Shown here: positions 50,063 through 58,711 of the stretch, in pieces | Layout: the number at the start of each line of letters is the position of its first letter | Position numbering within the stretch: position 1 is the first letter of the stretch | From: CAYVQE01 sp964633205 | GTDB lineage: Bacteria > Myxococcota > B64-G9 | Length of the DNA stretch: 61,727 nt | NCBI GenBank assembly: GCA_964633205.1 | Contig: CAZWFN010000019.1 | Coordinates: 1 to 61,727 of the forward strand | Reading direction: 5' to 3' | Notes under the pieces: generated by a model | What the model was told of the DNA's origin: nothing | The model's input: the letters and a program-made list of their open reading frames with translations, nothing else | Databases searched by the model: none | Made by a program: the position numbers and the translations under genes

Positions 50063-51424
50063 ATGAGGCCGGGCGATGACAGGCGCTTCTTGGAGACCAT
50101 ACTCGACTCGGTGGCCGATGGCGTTTTCACCGTGGATCAAGACTGGCGCATCAGCTCGTTCAACCGCGCCGCCGAGTGCATCACCGGCGTACCGGCAGAG
50201 CAGGCCATCGGCAAGCGCTGCAGCCAGGTCTTCCACGCCGACATCTGCGAGCGCGGTTGCGCGTTGCGCCAGACCCTGGATACCGGTTGCCAGCAGATCG
50301 ATCGACCGGCGCGCATCCTGGATGCGCGCGGCCACTCGGTGCCCATCTCGCTGAGCACCGCCGTGCTGCGCGATCCCGACGGTACCATGCTCGGCGCGGT
50401 GGAGACCTTCCGCGATCTATCGGCACTCGAGCAGCTGCGCCGTGAGATCACCAGCCAGTACACCTTCGAGGACATCGTCGGCAAGTCCAAGGCCTTCCGC
50501 AAGATCTTCGCCATGCTACCCGACATCGCCGAAAGCGAGGCCACGGTGTTGATCGAGGGTCCCTCCGGCTCGGGCAAGGAGCTGATGGCCCGGGCGGTGC
50601 ACAACCTCAGCTCGCGGCGCAACAAGCCCTATGTGGTGGTCAACTGCGGCAGCCTTCCGGTCAACCTATTCGAATCCGAGCTGTTCGGCTATGTCCAGGG
50701 CGCCTTCACCGACGCCAAGCGCGATAAGCCCGGCCGGCTGGCCCAGGCCGAGGGCGGCACCGTGTTCTTCGACGAGGTCGGTGACCTGCCCCCGGCCACC
50801 CAGGTCAAGCTGCTGCGGGTGCTGCAGGAGCACGAGTACGAGCCGCTGGGCTCTACCCGCACCGAGCACTGCAACGTCCGGGTGGTGGCAGCCACCAACC
50901 GGAAGCTGGCCGAGCAGGTCAGCCAGGGGCGCTTTCGCGACGACCTCTACTTCCGGCTGGCCGTGGTGCGCCTGGACCTGCCGCCGCTGGCGTCCCGCCA
51001 CGGCGACATCCCGCTGCTGGTCGAGCACTTCATCGAACGCTACAACGCCAAGCGCGGCAAGAGCATCAGCGGCGTCAGCCCGGAGGTGATGGAAGCCTTG
51101 ATGCGCTACGATTTCCCGGGCAACGTACGCGAGCTCGAGAACCTGATCGAGTTCGCCTTCGTGCTGTGTCACAACCGCCAGATCGACATGAGCCACCTGC
51201 CCGAGGACTTCCTGGCCAAGGTGCGCAAGCCTGTGGAGCGCGATCGGCCCACGCCGCCGGCCTCGGGGCTCAAGCTGGCCGAGGCCGAGACCATCGAGTC
51301 CACCCTGAGCCAGACCGGCGGCCACCTGGGCCAGGCCGCCCGCGAGCTGGGCATCAGCCGCACCACCCTGTGGCGCAAGATGAAGAAGTACGCCATCCAG
51401 GCCGAACGCTTCCGACACAAGTAG
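50063..51424 (+). CDS. Sigma54-dependent activator with a Cys-containing PAS domain
   Basis: A 453-residue enhancer-binding protein. The PAS domain (about 1-130) has CSQVFHADICERGC, a variant of the cysteine signature of the PAS kinases. The AAA+ domain has Walker A EGPSGSGKE (near 166), the sigma54 loop GAFTDA (GAFTGA in most), Walker B TVFFDEVGD and the R-finger region FRDDLYFRLA. The Fis-type HTH is at the C-terminus (HLGQAARELGISRTTLWRKM). GAFTDA occurs in functional activators. It directly precedes a sigma54 promoter and module 2, so it very likely controls that operon. Confidence 0.92.
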   Translation: MRPGDDRRFLETILDSVADGVFTVDQDWRISSFNRAAECITGVPAEQAIGKRCSQVFHADICERGCALRQTLDTGCQQIDRPARILDARGHSVPISLSTAVLRDPDGTMLGAVETFRDLSALEQLRREITSQYTFEDIVGKSKAFRKIFAMLPDIAESEATVLIEGPSGSGKELMARAVHNLSSRRNKPYVVVNCGSLPVNLFESELFGYVQGAFTDAKRDKPGRLAQAEGGTVFFDEVGDLPPATQVKLLRVLQEHEYEPLGSTRTEHCNVRVVAATNRKLAEQVSQGRFRDDLYFRLAVVRLDLPPLASRHGDIPLLVEHFIERYNAKRGKSISGVSPEVMEALMRYDFPGNVRELENLIEFAFVLCHNRQIDMSHLPEDFLAKVRKPVERDRPTPPASGLKLAEAETIESTLSQTGGHLGQAARELGISRTTLWRKMKKYAIQAERFRHK

Positions 51425-51455
51425 CCCGGGCCCAGCTTCCAGGGGCGTTCCATTA

Positions 51456-51476
51456 CTGAAACAGTAACTGTTGCAG
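51456..51476. promoter_or_regulatory. Imperfect 21-bp palindrome, candidate activator site
   Basis: CTGnAACAGT, one base, then ACTGTTnCAG form a dyad matching in 18 of 21 positions. It lies 95 bp upstream of the -24 element of the sigma54 promoter, the usual distance for an enhancer-binding-protein site, and 32 bp after the activator gene. Confidence 0.6.
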
Positions 51477-51570
51477 CGTTCCAACGGTGCAGCAAAATTC
51501 GGCTCTGCCTGTTTGCCTTTTGGCCTGAATTCCCCTCTCTGCTGAGCAGGTTGTCTCATTATGCGACCTG

Positions 51571-51586
51571 TGGCGCGCATTTTGCT
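51571..51586 (+). promoter_or_regulatory. Sigma54 (-24/-12) promoter of module 2
   Basis: TGGCGC-GCATT-TTGCT matches the consensus TGGCAC-N5-TTGCA/T with correct GG/GC spacing. Transcription would start near 51597, shortly before the TTG start of the first module 2 gene at 51610. Confidence 0.75.
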
Positions 51587-51609
51587 TCAGTGTTGCGGCG
51601 GAGGTACCG

Positions 51610-51984
51610 TTGCTCAAGGTGGCCATGCCCCGGTTCGGGGAAGACATCGCGCCCTGCTTCGAGTACTCGGCCACCGTGGCCATCTTCACCATCGCGGGCC
51701 AACGCGTCGAGGAGCAGATGGACTTCGCTCTGCAGAGCCGCGAGGCGCTGGACCGGGTGCGCCTGCTGCGCGACCAGCAGGTCGACGTGCTGATCTGCGG
51801 CGGGGTGCAAGAGGCGGTCGAGCGGCTGCTCGAGGCGCGCGGCATCCGGGTGATCTCCTGGGTGGGTGGCCGGGTCGAGGAGCTGTTGCAGCAGTTCATC
51901 GCCGGCCGGCTGGTACCGGGCAGCGCCCGGCTGGGGGGCGACGGGCGACCAGATAAGGACATCGAAGATGAATCGGCCGAGTAA
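51610..51984 (+). CDS. NifX/NifB-C-like (dinitrogenase cofactor family) small protein
   Basis: A 124-residue protein of the NifX/NafY/NifB C-terminal fold: KVAMPRFGEDIAPCFEYSATVAIF at the start and VDVLICGGVQEAVERLLEARGIRVI later. It has Cys in APCFEYS and LICGG. Relatives bind Fe-S or Fe-Mo cluster precursors. No nitrogenase genes are here, so it may carry or sense metal clusters for module 2. The TTG start follows GGAGGTACCG. It is the first gene of the sigma54 operon. Confidence 0.8.
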   Translation: MLKVAMPRFGEDIAPCFEYSATVAIFTIAGQRVEEQMDFALQSREALDRVRLLRDQQVDVLICGGVQEAVERLLEARGIRVISWVGGRVEELLQQFIAGRLVPGSARLGGDGRPDKDIEDESAE

Positions 51985-51999
51985 GCCGCGGGAGCGACC

Positions 52000-53442
52000 A
52001 TGAGCGAGACCAAGAACAAGTACGCATTCTACATCGAGCAGAAGGCGCTGGACGTGCGCGATCGACCGCGCAAGTTCCTACAGGCCTTCGCCGCCGTGCT
52101 GGAGCACTCCAACTACGGCCTGCCGCTGGACGTGTTCAGCCGGGTCAGCGCCAAGTGCGCGCGCTGCGCCTCTAGCTGCCAGCTCTACGAGGTCACCGGC
52201 GCCGAGCGGGACATCCCCTGCCACCGGTCCGAGCTGCTGCTGCGCATCTACCGGCGCTACTTCACCCGGGCCGGCGTGCTCAAGGCGCGCCTGTTCGGCG
52301 GCTTCACCCTGACCGATGCCGACCTGGACGAGATGGCGGACGCCTACTACCGCTGCACCGCCTGCCGGCGCTGCAAGCTGACCTGCCCGATGGGCATCGA
52401 TCACGGCCTGATCACGCATCTGGCCCGCTGGCTGCTGGCCGAGATCGATATCATTCCCAAGGCGCTGGTGGTCTCGGTACGCGAGCAGCTCGAGGGGGTG
52501 GGCAACACCTCGGCCATTCCGGCGCCGGCCATGCAGGACACTTGCGAGTTTTTGGAAGAGGAGTTCGAAGACGACTACGGCATCCAGATCCGCTTCCCCA
52601 TCGACCAGCAGGGAGCCGAGTACATCTTCTTCCCGGCCGTATCGGACTACCTGCTCGAACCCGACACCCTGATGGGCAACGCCGCGGTCATGCACGCCAG
52701 CGGCGGCTCCTGGACCATCGGCAGCAAGAACTTCGACGGCATCAACTACGGCCTGTTCTACTCCGACCGCATGATGGAGCGGATCGTCAAGAACGTGGTG
52801 GCCGAGGCGCGCCGGCTCAAGGCCGACAAGATCCTGGTCGGCGAGTGCGGCCACGCCACCCGCTCGGCCTGGTTCGTGCCCACCTTCGGCGGGCCCGACG
52901 CGCCCGAGGTGGTCAACTTCCTGCAGTACACCCACGCCGCCTTGCAGGCCGGCAAGATCCCGCTGAAGAAGGACAAGATCAGCCAACGGGTCACCTACCA
53001 CGACCCGTGCAACATCGCCCGCGCCGGCCGCATCGTCGAGGAGCCGCGCGCCATCCTGCGCGCCATCTGCAGCGACTTCGTCGAGATGACGCCCAACCGC
53101 ACCGAGAACTACTGCTGCGGCGGTGGCGGCGGCACGGTGTCGATCGACGAGATCCGCGGCTTCCGCACCGGCTTGATGGGCAAACGCAAGGCGGATCAGA
53201 TTCGGGCCACCGGCGCCGAGCTGCTGGTGGCCCCCTGCGCTAACTGCAAGAAACAGCTCAAGGAAGTCTGCGAAGACCACGGCCTGGAAAAGGTCGAGGT
53301 GGTCGGCCTGCACGATCTGATGCTGAAGGTCGTCGACTTCGCGGCGCTCGGCGCCAGCGCGGCCGGCGGTGACAGCGCCGATGCCGCCGCCGAGCCCGAG
53401 CCCGCAGCCGAGGAAGAACGCGCCCGAGCGGAGGTGAGCTGA
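52000..53442 (+). CDS. HmcF/HdrD-like Fe-S oxidoreductase (module 2)
   Basis: A 480-residue cytoplasmic protein. 4Fe-4S motifs are CARCASSCQLY (near 52) and CTACRRCKLTCPMG (near 123). CCG motifs are TYHDPCNIARAG, NYCCGGGGGTVS and VAPCANCKKQL. The C-terminal ~30 residues are an Ala/Glu-rich tail. It is the heterodisulfide-reductase-like subunit of an Hmc-type transmembrane complex. Its stop overlaps the next ATG by one base. Unlike the module 1 copy it carries no receiver, and separate receivers end the operon. Confidence 0.9.
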   Translation: MSETKNKYAFYIEQKALDVRDRPRKFLQAFAAVLEHSNYGLPLDVFSRVSAKCARCASSCQLYEVTGAERDIPCHRSELLLRIYRRYFTRAGVLKARLFGGFTLTDADLDEMADAYYRCTACRRCKLTCPMGIDHGLITHLARWLLAEIDIIPKALVVSVREQLEGVGNTSAIPAPAMQDTCEFLEEEFEDDYGIQIRFPIDQQGAEYIFFPAVSDYLLEPDTLMGNAAVMHASGGSWTIGSKNFDGINYGLFYSDRMMERIVKNVVAEARRLKADKILVGECGHATRSAWFVPTFGGPDAPEVVNFLQYTHAALQAGKIPLKKDKISQRVTYHDPCNIARAGRIVEEPRAILRAICSDFVEMTPNRTENYCCGGGGGTVSIDEIRGFRTGLMGKRKADQIRATGAELLVAPCANCKKQLKEVCEDHGLEKVEVVGLHDLMLKVVDFAALGASAAGGDSADAAAEPEPAAEEERARAEVS

Positions 53443-54143
53443 TGGAAGCCTGGATCGATTTCGCCCGCGGACCGCTGTTCCTGTTCGCCTTCAGCTTCAT
53501 GGTGCTGGGCCTGCTGCGGGTGGTGATGCTGACCGCGCTCGAGCTGCGCCGCGCCATGCGCCGGGCCGGCGACAAGAACCTGTCGAAGAAGGCGCTGCTG
53601 GTGGCCACCGCCAAGTGGCTGCTGCCGGTCGGCCAGCTCAAGCACCGCTTCGTCTACAGCTTGACCTCGATCCTGTTCCACGTCGCCATCATCCTGGTGC
53701 CGATCTTCCTGGCCGGCCACATCGCGCTGTGGGAACGCGGCCTGGGCATCTCGTGGCCGGCGCTGGACAACCGGGTGGCCGACGGGCTGACCCTGCTGGC
53801 GCTGGTCACCGCCGTGGCGCTGCTGCTGCAGCGCCTCGGCGCCCGCGCCACCCGCGCGTTGTCGCGACCGCAGGACTACCTGATCCCCTTGCTGGTGGCC
53901 CTGCCCTTCGCCTCCGGCTTCCTGGTCATGCATCCCCAGCTCAACCCCTTCGGCTACCAGGCCAGCCTGCTGGTGCACGTGCTCAGCGGCAATCTGATCC
54001 TGATCCTGATGCCGGTGACCAAGCTCAGCCACGCGGTGCTGATGCCCAGCGTGCAGACCGTGGCCGCGGCCGGCTGGCACTTCCCGCCGGATGCCGGCAG
54101 CCGGGTCGCCGCCAGCCTGGGCAAGGAAGGAGAAGCGGTATGA
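53442..54143 (+). CDS. HmcE/NarI-like membrane cytochrome b subunit (module 2)
   Basis: A 233-residue membrane protein with about five helices. His in the helices (LFHVAIILVPIFLAGHIALW, LVHVLSGNL, KLSHAVLMP) are candidate b-heme ligands. It connects the quinone pool with the HmcF-like subunit. The stop shares ATGA with the ferredoxin gene. The order F-E-B-C/A is the reverse of the Desulfovibrio hmc order for some subunits, but the set is the same. Confidence 0.85.
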   Translation: MEAWIDFARGPLFLFAFSFMVLGLLRVVMLTALELRRAMRRAGDKNLSKKALLVATAKWLLPVGQLKHRFVYSLTSILFHVAIILVPIFLAGHIALWERGLGISWPALDNRVADGLTLLALVTAVALLLQRLGARATRALSRPQDYLIPLLVALPFASGFLVMHPQLNPFGYQASLLVHVLSGNLILILMPVTKLSHAVLMPSVQTVAAAGWHFPPDAGSRVAASLGKEGEAV

Positions 54144-54997
54144 GCCGCCACCGCGCCATCCTGATCGACACCACCCGCTGCACCGGCTGCGAGGAGTGCA
54201 TCGCGGCCTGCAAGCAGGAGAACGGCCTGGGCAAGGACCAGCCCCGGCCCTGGAAGCCGCGCATCGACGCCCTGTCGTCGACCCGTTACTCGACCATCCT
54301 GCGCCGGCCCGGCGGCCACAACGTGCGCGTGCAGTGTCGCCACTGCCTCGAGCCGGCCTGCGTCTCGGCCTGCCTGGTCGGCGCCATGCACAAGACCCCC
54401 GAGGGGGCGGTGCTCTACGACAGCGACCTGTGCATGGGCTGCCGCTACTGCATGACCGCCTGTCCCTTCGGCATCCCGCGCTACGACTGGCAAGACGCGG
54501 TGCCCTACGTACGCAAGTGCACCTTGTGCCACCCGCGCATCGAACAGGGCAAGCAGCCGGCCTGCGTCGATGCCTGCCGCTACGACGCCATGACCTTCGG
54601 CACCCGCGATGCCATACTGGCCGAGGCCCACCGGCGGGTGGCCGCCCGGCCCGACCGCTACCGGCAGCATGTCTGCGGCGAGACCGAGATCGGCGGCACC
54701 TCGGTGTTCTACGTCTCGGACATCCCGCTGCACTTCTTGAGCTTCAAGCCCGAGCTGGGCGATAAGCCGCTGCCCGAGCGCACCTGGGCGGCGCTGTCCA
54801 AGGTGCCACCGCTGGTGCTGGGCGTGGGCGGTGTGATGACCGGCCTGTACTGGTTCATCGGCCGGCGCATGCGCCTGGCCGAGGAGCGCACAGCCGGTCA
54901 GCCCCCGGCCGAGCCGCCCTCGACCCCGGCGGGCGACGACGACTCCAGCCCGGCGGCCGAGGCGGCCACCGGCGAAGACGACGAGAAGACGTCATGA
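54140..54997 (+). CDS. HmcB/HybA-like ferredoxin subunit without a Tat signal (module 2)
   Basis: A 285-residue protein with four cluster motifs: CTGCEECIAACKQEN, CRHCLEPACVSACLVGAM, CMGCRYCMTACPFG and CTLCHPRIEQGKQPACVDAC. A C-terminal membrane helix (PLVLGVGGVMTGLYWFIG) precedes an acidic Pro/Glu tail. The N-terminus (MSRHRAILIDTTRC) has no Tat or Sec signal, unlike HybA or DsrO. The clusters should therefore face the cytoplasm unless the protein is co-exported. It shares a 4-bp overlap with both neighbours. Confidence 0.85.
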   Translation: MSRHRAILIDTTRCTGCEECIAACKQENGLGKDQPRPWKPRIDALSSTRYSTILRRPGGHNVRVQCRHCLEPACVSACLVGAMHKTPEGAVLYDSDLCMGCRYCMTACPFGIPRYDWQDAVPYVRKCTLCHPRIEQGKQPACVDACRYDAMTFGTRDAILAEAHRRVAARPDRYRQHVCGETEIGGTSVFYVSDIPLHFLSFKPELGDKPLPERTWAALSKVPPLVLGVGGVMTGLYWFIGRRMRLAEERTAGQPPAEPPSTPAGDDDSSPAAEAATGEDDEKTS

Positions 54998-56958
54998 GCA
55001 GGCGCCAATCGATCCTGAAATCCATCCTGTGGGCCATCGTCGGCGTGCTGGCGGTGGTGACCATCGCCCGGTTCATACGCGGGCTGGGCGCCACCACCAA
55101 CCTGACCGACACCACCCCCTGGGGCATGTGGATCGCCTTCGACGTCATGTCCGGCGTGGCCCTGGCCGCAGGCGGCTTCGTGCTGGCGGCTGCCGTTTAC
55201 ATCCTCGGTCTCAAGAAGTACGCATCTTTCGCCCGGCCGGCGATCCTGACGGCCTTTCTGGGCTACGCCGCGGTGGCCGTCGGCCTGCTCTACGACCTGG
55301 GCTTGCCGTGGCACATCTGGCACCCGATCTTCTTTCCGCAGCCCGAGTCGGTGCTGTTCGAAGTGGCCATGTGTGTCATGCTGTATCTGACCGTGCTGTT
55401 TCTGGAGTTCAGCCCGGTCATCCTGGAGCATGCCTGGTTCGACCGTCCGTTCTTCCACAAGGTGCTGCGCTTCTTGCGCAAGGCGGGCATCCCGCTGGTG
55501 ATCGCCGGCATCGTGCTGTCGACGCTGCACCAGTCCTCGTTGGGCTCGCTGTTCTTGATCGCGCCCTACCGCCTGCACGAGCTGTGGTACAGCCCCATCA
55601 TCTGGATCCTGTTCCTGGTCTCGGCGGTGGGCCTGGGCTTGATGATGGTGACCGCCGAGTCGTACTTCTCGGCCTGGTTCTTCGGCCACAAGCTGCGCAT
55701 GGACCGGCTGGCCGGCCTGGGATTGGCCGCGGCCATCGTGCTGCTGGTCTACGTCGGCCTGCGGGTGGGCGACCTGGCGGTCCGCGGCGATCTGGGGCTG
55801 GCCTTCGACGGCAGCTGGCAGGCCAACCTGTTCCTGTTCGAGGTGGGCCTGGCGGCGCTGCTGCCGGCCCTGCTGCTGCTGATCAAGCGGGTGCGCACCA
55901 ACAAGGTCTGGCTCGGCATCTGCGCCGCCATGGTGGTGCTGGGCATGATCGGCTACCGCTTCGACGTCTGCATCGTGGCCTTCTACCGGCCTGAATCCAT
56001 GGCTTACTTCCCGTCCTGGATGGAGATCGCCGTCAGCGTCGGCATCGTGGCGGCTTTCATGCTGGTGTTCATCTTCTTCGTCGAGCACCTGCGGGTCTAC
56101 TCCGACACCGGCGACGGCGAAGACCACACCGCGCCGCGGGGCGAGCCGCTGCCGCCGCCGATCGCCTACTCCCCGGCCGGCATGCAGCAGCTGCTGCCAC
56201 AGCGGCTGGCCGGGCCCCGCCGTTATTCGCTGGCGGCCATCGCCGCTGGCGCGCTCGCCGTGGCTCTGCTGCCCGCGGGGGTGATTACCGGCGAGACCTT
56301 CACCGAGACGCCGGTGGCCGCTCCGCGCACCGTCTCGGGCGCGGTGCGCGATGGAGCGCCCGGCGAGGCCCGCACATTCTTCCTGGCCACACCCGACGAT
56401 CCCCCGTCGGCGGGCGCCGATCCGGCACGCCTGATGCTGATCGACGGCAACCGCAACCAGCGGCTGGTGATGTTCTATCACGACGGCCACGTGGACGAAC
56501 TGGGCGGTGATGCATCCTGCGGCGTGTGTCACCACATGAACATGCCGCTCGACAGCAACACCGCCTGCTTCGAATGCCACCGCGACATGTACCTGACCAG
56601 CGACATCTTCGATCACAACAGCCATGTCGCGGCGCTGGATGGCAATGCGGGCTGCGGCGAATGCCATGACCGGACGGCCGGCGCCAAGACCCGCCAGTCG
56701 GCCATCGCTTGCGGCGAGTGCCACCAGGACATGCTGGTGGCCGACGCCGCCGTCGCCCCGCCCGAAGGCGGCCTGCGCGGCTTCGCCACCGGCTACATGG
56801 ACGCCATGCACGGTCTGTGTATAGACTGCCACCAACGGATGCGGGCCGACCGGCCGGGGGACTTCCGTCCCGATTTCGCCGAGTGCGCCACCTGCCATCG
56901 GCCCATCGACCAGGCCCGGCTGCGCGACTTGATGCCGCTGCCGTCCGGCCTGCGCTGA
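54994..56958 (+). CDS. NrfD/HmcC-like membrane subunit fused to a hexaheme cytochrome c
   Basis: A 654-residue fusion. Residues ~1-370 are an NrfD/HybB-type membrane protein (ten helices, with TTPWGMWIAFDVMSGVALAAGG and the Arg/His-rich HQSSLGSLFLIAP). A further helix at ~409-430 leads to a periplasmic domain of ~200 residues with six CxxCH motifs: CGVCH, CFECH, CGECH, CGECH, CIDCH, CATCH. Extra His such as DHNSH and YHDGH are likely distal ligands. In Hmc and related complexes the cytochrome c is a separate protein. The fusion fixes a 1:1 ratio and anchors the cytochrome. It links periplasmic cytochromes or hydrogenases to quinone. Confidence 0.9.
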   Translation: MSRRQSILKSILWAIVGVLAVVTIARFIRGLGATTNLTDTTPWGMWIAFDVMSGVALAAGGFVLAAAVYILGLKKYASFARPAILTAFLGYAAVAVGLLYDLGLPWHIWHPIFFPQPESVLFEVAMCVMLYLTVLFLEFSPVILEHAWFDRPFFHKVLRFLRKAGIPLVIAGIVLSTLHQSSLGSLFLIAPYRLHELWYSPIIWILFLVSAVGLGLMMVTAESYFSAWFFGHKLRMDRLAGLGLAAAIVLLVYVGLRVGDLAVRGDLGLAFDGSWQANLFLFEVGLAALLPALLLLIKRVRTNKVWLGICAAMVVLGMIGYRFDVCIVAFYRPESMAYFPSWMEIAVSVGIVAAFMLVFIFFVEHLRVYSDTGDGEDHTAPRGEPLPPPIAYSPAGMQQLLPQRLAGPRRYSLAAIAAGALAVALLPAGVITGETFTETPVAAPRTVSGAVRDGAPGEARTFFLATPDDPPSAGADPARLMLIDGNRNQRLVMFYHDGHVDELGGDASCGVCHHMNMPLDSNTACFECHRDMYLTSDIFDHNSHVAALDGNAGCGECHDRTAGAKTRQSAIACGECHQDMLVADAAVAPPEGGLRGFATGYMDAMHGLCIDCHQRMRADRPGDFRPDFAECATCHRPIDQARLRDLMPLPSGLR

Positions 56959-56992
56959 GCCACCGGGGGCGAAGGCGAGGTCCTGTAGACCG

Positions 56993-58123
56993 ATGGTATC
57001 GCAAACCATACGCGAGTGGGTACGCAACGAGCTGTGGGATCAGGTGCCGGTGGCCATCAGCGTCATCGACCCCGACTTCCGCATCGTCGAGGCCAACCGC
57101 TGCTTCAGCGAGACTTACGGCCAGTGGCATGACCGTCCCTGCTACGAGGTCTACAAGGGGCGCGACGAACGCTGCGACAACTGCGCCGCGGTGCGGACCT
57201 TCACCGACGGCCAGGTGCGGGTGCGCGAGGAGAAGGGCATCGTACGCGACGGTCAGCAGAGCTACTACTTCGTACACATGGTGCCGCTGGTGCGCGACGA
57301 CGGAGGGATCCCCTACATCATCGAGATGTCGACCGACATCACGGTGACCAAGCAGCTCGAGCACGACAAACTCGAGGCCGAGCGGCTGGCCGCCGTTGGC
57401 CAGACCGTGGCCGGGCTGGCCCACGGCATCAAGAACGTGCTGATGGGTCTCGAGGGCGGCATGTACGTCGTGCGCTCGGGCATGGAACGCGCCGACACCG
57501 AACGCATCAGCCGCGGCTGGTCCATGCTCGAGGAAAACATCGGCCGCATCTCGTCCTTCGTCAAGGAGTTCTTGGAGTTCGCCCGCGGGCGAACGCCCAA
57601 GGTGCAGCTGGTCGATCCCAACCGCCTGGTCGGCGATGTCTTCGAGCTGTTCCGCGACAAGGCGGCGCTGGCCGGGATCGGGCTCGCGATCGAGCTGCAA
57701 GACGGCATCCCCTGGGCGCTGATGGACGAGAGCGGCATCCACGACTGCGTCTCCAATCTGGTCTCCAACGCGCTCGACGCCTGTGAGATCAGCGACAAAC
57801 CCGATCGCACCGTCACCCTGCGCACCTACGAGCAGGACAACACCCTGGTGATCGAGGTGGCCGACGACGGCGCCGGCATGGACTACGAGGTCAAGAAGAA
57901 GGTGTTCACCAACTTCTTCTCGACCAAGGGTTCGAACAAGGGCACGGGCCTGGGCCTGTTGACCACCCGCAAGATCGTGCAGGAGCATGGAGGCAAGGTC
58001 TCCTTCGACTCGGCCGCCGGCGTCGGCTCCGTGTTCCGGCTCGAGTTCCCGCGCGATCGCCTGCCGCAGCCGAACGAGGACGAGCCGTGTGAGGACAATG
58101 CGACCGGAGGAGGTGAGCCGTGA
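56993..58123 (+). CDS. PAS sensor histidine kinase (module 2)
   Basis: A soluble 376-residue kinase with one PAS domain (~10-120) carrying CYEVYKGRDERCDNC, the same cysteine signature as the module 1 kinase. The transmitter has His near 143 in LAHGIKN, N-box NLVSNALDAC, G1 DDGAGMD and G2 GTGLGLL. The helix after the His (LMGLEGGMYVVRSGMERAD) closely matches the module 1 kinase (LTGLDGGMYLVDSGMAKAD), so the two kinases are paralogues. It overlaps the next receiver gene by 4 bp. Confidence 0.92.
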   Translation: MVSQTIREWVRNELWDQVPVAISVIDPDFRIVEANRCFSETYGQWHDRPCYEVYKGRDERCDNCAAVRTFTDGQVRVREEKGIVRDGQQSYYFVHMVPLVRDDGGIPYIIEMSTDITVTKQLEHDKLEAERLAAVGQTVAGLAHGIKNVLMGLEGGMYVVRSGMERADTERISRGWSMLEENIGRISSFVKEFLEFARGRTPKVQLVDPNRLVGDVFELFRDKAALAGIGLAIELQDGIPWALMDESGIHDCVSNLVSNALDACEISDKPDRTVTLRTYEQDNTLVIEVADDGAGMDYEVKKKVFTNFFSTKGSNKGTGLGLLTTRKIVQEHGGKVSFDSAAGVGSVFRLEFPRDRLPQPNEDEPCEDNATGGGEP

Positions 58124-58647
58124 CACAGCCCGCAGACAAGACCATCCTGGTGGTCGACGATGAGCCCAACGTGCGCGAGTACCTGGCGACCGTGCTCGAG
58201 GATGCCGGTTTCCGGGTTTGCACGGCCTCCGACGGCGAAGAGGCGCTGGAATCCATCCGGCGCGAAAAGCCGGACTTCATCTCCCTGGACCTGGTCATGC
58301 CCCGCAAGTCCGGCCACCGGCTGCTCTACGAGCTCAAGCGCGACAAGGAGCTGGCCCGCATCCCGGTGCTGATCGTCACCGCCCACGCCAAGGACGACCT
58401 GGGCCAGGCCGACATGGACGAAATCCTCGACAACCGCGTCATGTCCGGCCCCGGCGTCTACCTCGAGAAGCCGGTCAACCCCCGCACCTATGTGCGCAGC
58501 GTCAAACGCGCCCTGGGTATGGAAGTGGAGGACGAGGCCGAGCAGAAGCTGGGCCTGCGCGAGGAGCTCAACGAGAGCATGCGCGGCGCCAGCCCCGAGG
58601 CGCTGCGCAAGGCGCTCGAGGCCCTCAAGAAAGACGGCAAGTCTTGA
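58120..58647 (+). CDS. Receiver protein with C-terminal helical extension (module 2)
   Basis: A 175-residue protein: receiver domain 1-128 (ILVVDDEPNV, Asp near 56 in FISLDLVMPRKSG, Lys in YLEKPV) and a ~45-residue charged helical tail (LREELNESMRGASPEALRKALEAL). There is no DNA-binding domain. GTG 58120 follows GGAGGAGGTGAGCC. The tail may dock on a partner, possibly the HmcF-like subunit, as the fused receiver does in module 1; this is inference. Confidence 0.88.
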   Translation: MTQPADKTILVVDDEPNVREYLATVLEDAGFRVCTASDGEEALESIRREKPDFISLDLVMPRKSGHRLLYELKRDKELARIPVLIVTAHAKDDLGQADMDEILDNRVMSGPGVYLEKPVNPRTYVRSVKRALGMEVEDEAEQKLGLREELNESMRGASPEALRKALEALKKDGKS

Positions 58648-58711
58648 CCTCGGTTGCACCGCCGACGATGATGGACCCGGCGGCCGACCCCCGCCCGAAA
58701 GGAGCGCTGCG

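Noticed and set aside
50690..50730. GAFTDA instead of GAFTGA as evidence of a dead sigma54 activator
   Set aside because: GAFTDA is found in working enhancer-binding proteins, the other AAA+ motifs are intact, and a good sigma54 promoter lies directly downstream.
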